Below are positions 46,895-52,624 of a stretch of 52,624 bases of DNA, one piece after another. The notes under the pieces are model-generated. The model made no database searches. It was not told where the DNA came from and saw only the letters and a program-made list of their open reading frames with translations. This DNA comes from CAZZIQ01 sp964654355 (lineage in GTDB: Bacteria; Pseudomonadota; Gammaproteobacteria; GCF-002020875), in the NCBI GenBank assembly GCA_964654355.1, contig CAZZIQ010000004.1:1-52624 (forward strand), written 5' to 3'. Within the stretch, counting starts at the first letter, position 1, and each line of letters opens with the position of its first letter. Both the position numbers and the translations under genes were made by a program.

Positions 46895-47827
46895 CTAAGC
46901 GCGCGCCGCAAAAAACTCTCGTGCCTGCAACGCATCGCGATCAATCTGCTGACGCAACAAATCAAACGACTCAAAGCGCTGTTCGTCACGAATGCGCTGC
47001 AGAAAATCCACCGAGACATGGCATCCATAGATCTCGGCATTGAAATCAAACAAATGCACTTCCAACTGCAAGCGCGTTCCGCCCACCGTCGGGCGCGTGC
47101 CCACGTTTGCCACACCGGCTACCGGCTCACCCGGAATACCATAAACCTCGACTGCAAAGACTCCCCTGATCGGACTGACTTTGCGATGCAGATGAATGTT
47201 GGCCGTCGGGAAGCCAATCGTGCGTCCTTTTTTGTCGCCATGTGCCACCCGGCCATTCATACGATAAGGGCGCCCCAACAAACGCTCAGCCGCCTGCAAG
47301 TCACCCTCACCCAATGCCTCACGAATACGCGTACTACTCACTCGTGCCGCATCGATTTCAAAGCTGCGCATGTTCTCTACGCTAAAACCAAACTCGACAC
47401 CTGCCTGCTTGAGATAAGCGAAGTCGCCCGCACGCTTGGCACCAAAACGAAAATCATCACCAACCACAAGATGCTGGATCCCAAGGCCATCGACCAAAAC
47501 CTGCTGGACAAAATCGACGGGCGCCATCGAAGCCAACTTCTGGTTGAACGACAATACCAAGACCCGATCCACGGCGAGGCGACGCAACGCTTGGATCTTT
47601 TCGCGGAAACGGGTCAGGCGACCCGGGCACTCCTGCGGCCGAAACCACTCCTGCGGCTGTGGCTCAAACGTAATCACAACCGCAGGCACTTTGAGGGTGT
47701 CCGCCTTTTGCGCCAGCTCGCCCAAGACGTGCTGATGACCGAGATGAACCCCGTCGAAATTGCCAATGGTCGCCACGCAGCCGTGATGACGCGGGCGCAA
47801 ATTGTGCAAGCCGCGAATGAGTTCCAT
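46895..47827 (-). CDS. ribF: Bifunctional riboflavin kinase/FAD synthetase
   Basis: Makes FMN and then FAD from riboflavin. It has 310 residues: an N-terminal nucleotidyltransferase domain (VATIGNFDGVHLGHQHVL; VVGDDFRFGAKRAGD; SSTRIREAL) and a C-terminal kinase domain (GRTIGFPTANIHL; GVANVGTRPTVGG; LEVHLFDFNAEIYG). ATG 47827. The order murJ-ribF-ileS-lspA is standard. FAD and FMN serve ThiO and the nitronate monooxygenase-like enzyme nearby. Confidence 0.96.
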   Translation of the reverse strand: MELIRGLHNLRPRHHGCVATIGNFDGVHLGHQHVLGELAQKADTLKVPAVVITFEPQPQEWFRPQECPGRLTRFREKIQALRRLAVDRVLVLSFNQKLASMAPVDFVQQVLVDGLGIQHLVVGDDFRFGAKRAGDFAYLKQAGVEFGFSVENMRSFEIDAARVSSTRIREALGEGDLQAAERLLGRPYRMNGRVAHGDKKGRTIGFPTANIHLHRKVSPIRGVFAVEVYGIPGEPVAGVANVGTRPTVGGTRLQLEVHLFDFNAEIYGCHVSVDFLQRIRDEQRFESFDLLRQQIDRDALQAREFFAARA

Positions 47828-47925
47828 GCAGTGAATCGTTGTTTTTAAATAAAGCCGGCATTCTAGCGGGTCTGCCCGCTTCTCACAGCGACCCCAGAAA
47901 TGAATTCCTGAGCGTCCCGCCCTAT

Positions 47926-49494
47926 CTAAGGATGTTTCAGATGCTGTGGCCTCAACCCCGCCACACCCAGCACGGCGAAATAAATCGCCTTACCGAATAA
48001 AACCAGGCCCAACAACCACAACACGCGTGTGCCCATTGCTGCGTTTGACCAGACCGCCAACGTCGGCTGCAACCAAATTAACACCGCCCCCATCACTGCA
48101 CTGGCAAGACTCACCTGAAGCAACAAACGTCGCCAACCGGGATGTAACTGCAATACACCACTACGGAGCAACCCTCGCCCCAACAAGTACGCATTTACAA
48201 ACGCTGAGGCCGCAGTTGCCAGCGCCAATCCCGCATGCAGCACACCAAAATCGAATACCCACAACAAGGCGATAAACAAAACATTCAGCAACATATTGCT
48301 GATCATCGCGATGATGCCGATGCGCACTGGAGTCTTGGTGTCTTGGCGTGCGAAATAGCCATTCGCCAACACCTTGACCAAGATGAACGCAAGCAATCCG
48401 CTGGCATACGCCCACAACGCCGCTTGCGCCATCAGCACGTCACTGTGCGCAAACTCACCATATTCAAACAAGGTCGACAACAAAGGCCCGGCCAACACAC
48501 CAAGCCCAACACTGGCCGGCACCGCAATCAATACCACCATGCGCAACGCCCAGTCGAGCGTCGCACTAAAGTGCGCACCGTTCGCATCCGCATGCTTGCG
48601 CGATAACCCTGGCAGGATGACCGTAGCCAAGGCAATACCATAGACCCCCAATGGAAATTCCATCAGACGATCAGCGTAGTACAGCCACGACACACTGCCC
48701 GCCACCAATAAAGACGCCAGCAAGGTATCTAACAGCAGGTTCAACTGCGACACCGAAGTCCCGAACAAAGCGGGCAGCATCAGTTTGAGGATGCGCCGCA
48801 CGCCTTCCTCACCAGCCACTTGCTCCGCTGCAATCGAACGCCCCCAACGCGGGAACATCCCCAAACGTTTGAGTGCGACAGCCTGCAACAACAGCTGAGC
48901 AGCACCACCGATGAACACACCCCATGCCAGCGCATAGACAGGCGTATCCAGCTGGGGCGACAGCCAGATGGCGGCGCCGATAAGGCTGAGATTGAGTAGT
49001 ACCGGAGTAAATGCCGGAATCGCGAACCGATTATTGGCATTCAAGATCGCACCGAAGAACGCCGTCAGTGAAATCAGCAACAAATACGGAAATGTGATGC
49101 GCAACATGTCAACCGCCATCGCGCGACGCCCTAAATCGGTAAACCCGGGCGCAAAGAGATAAATCAAGATCGGGGCTGCAAGCACGCCGACCAGCGTCAC
49201 CCCAAACACAGACAAAGCAAGACGACGCGCGGTCTGATCGACCAAGGCTTGGGTAGCCGCAGCCCCCCTCTGAGACTGGTATTCGGAGAGAACAGGAACG
49301 AACGCCTGTGAAAATGCGCCCTCTGCGAACAAACGTCGGAGAAAGTTCGGAATCTTAAAGGCGACAAAAAATGCGTCTGTGGCCAGTCCCGCGCCAAAAA
49401 ACCGCGCAACCACGATATCGCGGACCAACCCGAGAATCCGTGACAGAAAGGTCATTGCGCTGACCACAGCGGTGGAACGGAACAAAGAACTCAT
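47926..49494 (-). CDS. murJ: Lipid II flippase MurJ
   Basis: A polytopic inner-membrane MATE-like transporter of 522 residues with about 14 hydrophobic segments. It flips lipid II across the membrane for peptidoglycan synthesis. Family motifs near the N-terminus are SRILGLVRDIVVARFFGAG, DAFFVAFKIPNFLRRLFAEG and AFSQAFVPVLSEY. ATG 49494 gives MSSLFRS; an in-frame GTG at 49512 lies only six codons upstream. It is divergent from rpsT. Confidence 0.95.
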   Translation of the reverse strand: MSSLFRSTAVVSAMTFLSRILGLVRDIVVARFFGAGLATDAFFVAFKIPNFLRRLFAEGAFSQAFVPVLSEYQSQRGAAATQALVDQTARRLALSVFGVTLVGVLAAPILIYLFAPGFTDLGRRAMAVDMLRITFPYLLLISLTAFFGAILNANNRFAIPAFTPVLLNLSLIGAAIWLSPQLDTPVYALAWGVFIGGAAQLLLQAVALKRLGMFPRWGRSIAAEQVAGEEGVRRILKLMLPALFGTSVSQLNLLLDTLLASLLVAGSVSWLYYADRLMEFPLGVYGIALATVILPGLSRKHADANGAHFSATLDWALRMVVLIAVPASVGLGVLAGPLLSTLFEYGEFAHSDVLMAQAALWAYASGLLAFILVKVLANGYFARQDTKTPVRIGIIAMISNMLLNVLFIALLWVFDFGVLHAGLALATAASAFVNAYLLGRGLLRSGVLQLHPGWRRLLLQVSLASAVMGAVLIWLQPTLAVWSNAAMGTRVLWLLGLVLFGKAIYFAVLGVAGLRPQHLKHP

Positions 49495-49520
49495 GGCGGC
49501 GCAGTATCGCACTGAATTGA

Positions 49521-49549
49521 TTGACAGTGCGCAGGCCCATCGTCAAAAT
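49521..49549 (+). promoter_or_regulatory. Promoter of rpsT
   Basis: Consensus TTGACA (49521-49526), a 17-bp spacer, and CAAAAT (49544-49549), followed by a GC-rich discriminator (ACGCCGC) of the kind found at stringently controlled ribosomal promoters. The leader to the GTG at 49629 is about 70 nt. Confidence 0.68.
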
Positions 49550-49628
49550 ACGCCGCTTTCCGCGCTGGCCTATGAAGAGGCCACTCGCGAAGACCTCAAC
49601 GAATTGTAGAGATTGAAAGGATACCGAC

Positions 49629-49892
49629 GTGGCAAATACCGCACAGGCACGCAAGCGTGCCCGCCAAGCTGACAAGCATCGCCTTCATAACCGTAGCCGC
49701 CGTTCCATGCTGCGCAGCTATATCAAGAAGGTTGTGGCAGCGATTCAGAGCGGCGACAAGAGCGCAGCGGAAGCGGCATACAAGGACGCCGTTCCGGCAA
49801 TTGATCGTGCCGCCCAGCAAGGTCACATCCATGCCAACAAGGCTGCACGTCACAAGAGCCGCCTGAACGGTCACATTCGCGCCATGGCTTAA
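49629..49892 (+). CDS. rpsT: 30S ribosomal protein S20
   Basis: An 87-residue basic protein starting ANTAQARKRARQADKHRLHNRSRR, the S20 hallmark. The start is GTG at 49629 with AAAGGA 7 bp upstream; the E. coli gene also uses a non-ATG start (UUG), which is tied to its weak, autoregulated translation. It is divergent from murJ, with a terminator immediately after. Confidence 0.97.
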   Translation: MANTAQARKRARQADKHRLHNRSRRSMLRSYIKKVVAAIQSGDKSAAEAAYKDAVPAIDRAAQQGHIHANKAARHKSRLNGHIRAMA

Positions 49893-49910
49893 ACGCCAAA
49901 CGCTCGAAAC

Positions 49911-49936
49911 AAAAAACCGGCGCAAGCCGGTTTTTT
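49911..49936 (+). terminator. Intrinsic terminator between rpsT and proB
   Basis: CCGGC-GCAA-GCCGG stem-loop with six As before it and six Ts after it, so it can end transcription from both rpsT (plus) and proB (minus). Confidence 0.9.
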
Positions 49937-49965
49937 ATGGCCCACCGCCCGCTTGAAGAGCCTGC

Positions 49966-51090
49966 TCAGCGCGACAAGATCATATTGTTACGATGAATCA
50001 ACTCTTCTTCGTCGATGTAGCCGAGCAATGCCTCAATCTGGACACTTGGCTGACCGGCAATTTTGCGCGCTTCGTCGGCGTCGTAATTGACCAACCCACG
50101 TGCCACTTCCTGCCCATTCGGATCGAGGCAGGCCACCACTTCACCGCGCTCAAACGCACCTTCGACCTTACGCACACCGACCGCCAACAGACTCTTGCCC
50201 GATTCCTTCAGCACGCGTACCGCGCCCTCATCCAGCCAGAGCTTACCTGCCAACTGCAGATGTCCAGCCAACCAGCGTTTCCGCGCAGCAAGACGCTGCT
50301 CTTCACTCGGGGTTAACAAGGTACCGATGTCCGCGCCGGCGGCCGCCTCCAACAATACGCTTTCACGCCGCCCCGGCAGAATCCAAGTCGCGCCCGCGGA
50401 TCGCGCAGCCAAACGCGCTGCACGCAGCTTGGTAATCATGCCGCCACGCCCGAGCTTACCGCCCTCACTGACCATCGCGTCGAGCTGTTCGTCATCGGCA
50501 GGCGCCTGCGCAATGCGTTGTGCCTGCGCGTTGATGCGCGGATCCGCATCAAACAAGGCCGCCTGATCGGTCAGGATCACCAACAAGTCCGCTTCGACCA
50601 GATTCACCACCAACGCACCCAAGGTGTCGTTGTCACCGAAGCGAATCTCGTCAATCGCAACTGTATCGTTTTCGTTAATGATGGGAATCACATTCAGATC
50701 GAGCAGCGCATGCAAGGTCGAACGCGCGTTGAGATAGCGACGGCGATCGGACAAATCATCATGCGTCAGGAGGATTTGTGCGGTACGAATTCCATGCGTC
50801 ATAAAGGCCGATTCATAGGCCTGCACCAGCCCCATCTGCCCAACCGCCGCCGCCGCCTGCAAATCACGTAACGCATGAGGGCGCTCGGCCCAACCCAAAC
50901 GCTGCATGCCTTCTGCCACCGCACCGGAAGACACCAACACAATACGATAGCCACGCTGGCGCAGCAGTACGATCTGTTCGACCCAACCGCGAATCGCCTC
51001 TGCAGACAGACCCTGACCATCATTGGTCAGAATCGCACTCCCGAGCTTGATCACCCAGGTGCCGGCTTGCGTGAACTTTTGTCGTTGCAT
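49966..51090 (-). CDS. proB: Glutamate 5-kinase
   Basis: First enzyme of proline synthesis. An amino-acid kinase domain (WVIKLGSAILT; LVSSGAVAEGM; IINENDTVAIDEIRFGDNDTL; GRGGMITKLRAA) is followed by a PUA domain (about 280-370; KSLLAVGVRKVEGAFERGEVVAC). ATG 51090 gives 374 residues; an in-frame TTG at 51102, with AGG four bases upstream, would add four. The partner proA is not adjacent; it follows obgE, as in Pseudomonas. Confidence 0.95.
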   Translation of the reverse strand: MQRQKFTQAGTWVIKLGSAILTNDGQGLSAEAIRGWVEQIVLLRQRGYRIVLVSSGAVAEGMQRLGWAERPHALRDLQAAAAVGQMGLVQAYESAFMTHGIRTAQILLTHDDLSDRRRYLNARSTLHALLDLNVIPIINENDTVAIDEIRFGDNDTLGALVVNLVEADLLVILTDQAALFDADPRINAQAQRIAQAPADDEQLDAMVSEGGKLGRGGMITKLRAARLAARSAGATWILPGRRESVLLEAAAGADIGTLLTPSEEQRLAARKRWLAGHLQLAGKLWLDEGAVRVLKESGKSLLAVGVRKVEGAFERGEVVACLDPNGQEVARGLVNYDADEARKIAGQPSVQIEALLGYIDEEELIHRNNMILSR

Positions 51091-51122
51091 CCTGATTGCC
51101 AATCTACCTGTTTGGCCTACTT

Positions 51123-52208
51123 TTAGTAGTCCGAACTCACATTACCCGATTGATGCTCCGGCCACTGATGGTCGGTTTGCGTAGTAAGGGTCGGCAAGTG
51201 TCCTTCTTCAATTTCTTTCATGATGTCATATACCAACGGCTTCGTACCTTCACCACTAATCGCAGCAATCCGATACACCGGCCCCTTCCATTTCAGCGCC
51301 TTCACAATCGCCTTACAGCGCACACCGACCTCATCCGCCGGCAACAAGTCAATCTTATTCAACACCAACCAACGCGGACGTGACGCCAACGCCTGATCAT
51401 ATCGGGCCAGCTCCCGCTCAAGCGTATGAAACGCCTCGACTGGGTCGGCGACACCTTCAATCCCGGATACATCCAACAAGTGCAATAACAAGCGCGTACG
51501 CGACAGATGCTTAAGGAAACGATGCCCTAGGCCTGCGCCTTCTGCCGCACCTTCGATTAAGCCCGGAATATCGGCCATCACAAAGCTGCGATGTGGCTCA
51601 ACTGACACCACACCGAGATTTGGATGCAAGGTGGTGAATGGATAGTCGGCTACACGCGGACGCGCCGCAGATACAGCTCGAATCAACGATGACTTACCCG
51701 CATTGGGCAAGCCAAGAAGACCCACATCGGCCAACACCTGCATTTCCAAGCGCAACTCGCGCTCTTCACCCGGCTTGCCCGATGTGAACTGACGCGGCGC
51801 ACGATTAATGCTGCTCTTGAAGTGAATGTTGCCAATGCCGTGATAACCGCCCTTCGCCACCAGCAAGCGCTCACCATGGGCCAGAACTTCGCCAATGCGC
51901 TCTTCGGTTTCGTGATCAAACACAACTGTGCCAATCGGCACACGCAACACCTTATCTTCGCCCTTGGCGCCAGTGCGCTGCTTGCCCATCCCATCTTGGC
52001 CACGTTGCGCGCGGTGCTGGCGCTCAAAGCGGAAGTCCGCAAGCGTATTCAGACCTTCATCGCCTTCCAGCCATACGCTACCGCCATCACCACCATCGCC
52101 GCCATCTGGGCCGCCCTTGGGAATATATTTCTCGCGACGGAAGCTCGCACAGCCATTGCCGCCATTACCGGCGCTAACAAAAATGGTGGCTTCGTCGACG
52201 AATTTCAT
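51123..52208 (-). CDS. obgE: Obg GTPase (CgtA)
   Basis: A ribosome-associated GTPase involved in 50S assembly and the stringent response, 361 residues. It has the glycine-rich Obg fold (SAGNGGNGCASFRREKYIPKG; GGDGGDGG), G1 GLPNAGKSSL, G3 DIPGLIEGAAEG and G4 NKIDLL. ATG 52208. It follows rpmA, separated by a terminator, in the conserved rplU-rpmA-obgE arrangement. Confidence 0.97.
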   Translation of the reverse strand: MKFVDEATIFVSAGNGGNGCASFRREKYIPKGGPDGGDGGDGGSVWLEGDEGLNTLADFRFERQHRAQRGQDGMGKQRTGAKGEDKVLRVPIGTVVFDHETEERIGEVLAHGERLLVAKGGYHGIGNIHFKSSINRAPRQFTSGKPGEERELRLEMQVLADVGLLGLPNAGKSSLIRAVSAARPRVADYPFTTLHPNLGVVSVEPHRSFVMADIPGLIEGAAEGAGLGHRFLKHLSRTRLLLHLLDVSGIEGVADPVEAFHTLERELARYDQALASRPRWLVLNKIDLLPADEVGVRCKAIVKALKWKGPVYRIAAISGEGTKPLVYDIMKEIEEGHLPTLTTQTDHQWPEHQSGNVSSDY

Positions 52209-52240
52209 GAAAGCATCCTAACCAAGACTTACGCGCAATA

Positions 52241-52271
52241 AAAAAGCCCCGTCACCAGGACGGGGCTTTTT
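52241..52271 (-). terminator. Intrinsic terminator between rpmA and obgE
   Basis: GCCCCGTC and GACGGGGC around a 5-base loop, with As and Ts on the flanks; on the minus strand it ends in GGGGCTTTTT. It lies 23 bp after the rpmA stop and 33 bp before obgE, so obgE is probably expressed by read-through. Confidence 0.88.
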
Positions 52272-52293
52272 CGTCTCTGGCAACTCAGTCGTC

Positions 52294-52554
52294 TTAGGCA
52301 GCAGGGTAGATGCTGACGAACTTACGCTTGTACGGACCCTTCACTTCGAAGGTGACCACGCCATCGGCCTTAGCGAACAGCGTGTCATCGCCGCCACGAC
52401 CAACATTCACGCCCGGATGGAAGTGAGTGCCGCGCTGACGCACGAGGATGTTCCCAGCCAGTACCTGCTGGCCACCGAAGCGTTTCACGCCCAAACGCTT
52501 GGACTGCGAATCGCGACCGTTACGAGTACTACCGCCTGCTTTTTTATGTGCCAT
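52294..52554 (-). CDS. rpmA: 50S ribosomal protein L27
   Basis: An 86-residue ribosomal protein that contacts the peptidyl-transferase centre. It starts AHKKAGGSTRNGRDSQSKRLG, the invariant L27 N-terminus without the processed leader found in Firmicutes. ATG 52554; the gene follows rplU after 28 bp. Confidence 0.98.
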   Translation of the reverse strand: MAHKKAGGSTRNGRDSQSKRLGVKRFGGQQVLAGNILVRQRGTHFHPGVNVGRGGDDTLFAKADGVVTFEVKGPYKRKFVSIYPAA

Positions 52555-52582
52555 GGTTTCTTACCTTGAAAGCGGATCCGGC

Positions 52583-52624
52583 TTACGCCTGGATACCGGT
52601 GATCTTCACTTCGGTGAAATACTG
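52583..52624 (-). CDS. rplU: 50S ribosomal protein L21, C-terminal end only
   Basis: The last 13 codons and stop, reading QYFTEVKITGIQA, which matches the L21 C-terminus (WFTDVKITGISA in E. coli). The rest of the gene lies beyond the right edge. Position directly upstream of rpmA agrees. Confidence 0.9.
   Translation of the reverse strand, partial: QYFTEVKITGIQA

Noticed and set aside
46847..47848. Plus-strand reading frame (about 333 codons) opposite ribF
   Set aside because: RibF on the minus strand has all family motifs; the opposite frame has no recognisable domain or good ribosome-binding site.
47865..47880. AGCGGG/CCCGCT hairpin between murJ and ribF as a terminator
   Set aside because: Only 6 bp of stem and no T run on the minus strand.

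Overview
The window reads as a chromosomal segment of a gammaproteobacterium. Almost every gene is a housekeeping or envelope gene, and the gene order matches arrangements I know from Pseudomonas, Escherichia and relatives: amgK divergent from lptD-surA-pdxA-rsmA-apaG-apaH with convergent folA; aspS-yebC-ruvCAB-ybgC-tolQRAB-pal-cpoB-queE-queC-tRNA-Lys; rpsT divergent from murJ-ribF-ileS-lspA; and rplU-rpmA-obgE-proB. A tusA-dsrE2 pair hints at sulfur-oxidising ancestry but does not prove it. A run of 100 Ns inside lptD (2745-2844) marks a draft scaffold. I see no prophage, insertion sequence, CRISPR array, plasmid gene or restriction system, and no sign of recent transfer.

Layout. 1-9.1 kb: the 5' part of amgK (minus), then a plus-strand run lptD, surA, pdxA, an unidentified secreted protein, rsmA, a UspA protein, apaG and apaH. 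9.1-13.4 kb (minus): tusA, dsrE2, rlmI, lgt, thyA, folA, with hairpin terminators after tusA and after dsrE2. 13.6-15.1 kb (plus): a BepA-type M48 protease. 15.1-31.5 kb (minus): fmdB, aspS, nudB, nadA, yebC, ruvC, ruvA, ruvB, ybgC, tolQ, tolR, tolA, tolB, pal, cpoB, queE, queC, tRNA-Lys, pgi and a tandem-thioredoxin protein, many joined by overlapping stop and start codons. 31.5-34.3 kb: a periplasmic-type ATP-dependent DNA ligase divergent from an Atm1-type ABC exporter. 34.3-36.9 kb: clpB (minus) with a heat-shock-like promoter, followed by the only long intergenic stretch (about 500 bp). 37.4-40.1 kb (plus): a ComEA-like small protein, rimO, a tiny DUF3149-like membrane protein on the other strand, and a YugP-like zinc peptidase. 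40.1-49.5 kb (minus): murJ, ribF, ileS, lspA, thiO, tRNA-Thr, a nitronate-monooxygenase-like flavoprotein with a cysteine-containing C-terminal region, and rsmJ. 49.6-52.6 kb: rpsT (plus), then rplU (end only), rpmA, obgE and proB (minus).

How the genes fit together. The window is rich in outer-membrane and cell-wall biogenesis: LPS insertion (LptD), its chaperone (SurA) and quality-control protease (BepA), the Tol-Pal constriction machine with CpoB, lipoprotein maturation (Lgt, LspA), lipid II flipping (MurJ) and muropeptide recycling (AmgK). The rest is translation and RNA modification (RsmA, RsmJ, RlmI, RimO, QueC/E, AspRS, IleRS, S20, L21, L27, Obg), cofactor synthesis (PdxA, NadA, RibF, FolA/ThyA, NudB, ThiO) and stress response (ClpB, UspA, ApaH).

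I did not find a clear novel system. The observations most worth a second look are the cysteine-rich secreted protein between pdxA and rsmA, the hairpin covering the ribosome-binding region of rimO, the terminator inside tusA-dsrE2, the tandem-thioredoxin protein, the cysteine-bearing flavoprotein directly behind tRNA-Thr, the ligase/exporter divergent pair, and the symmetric dyad between amgK and lptD.
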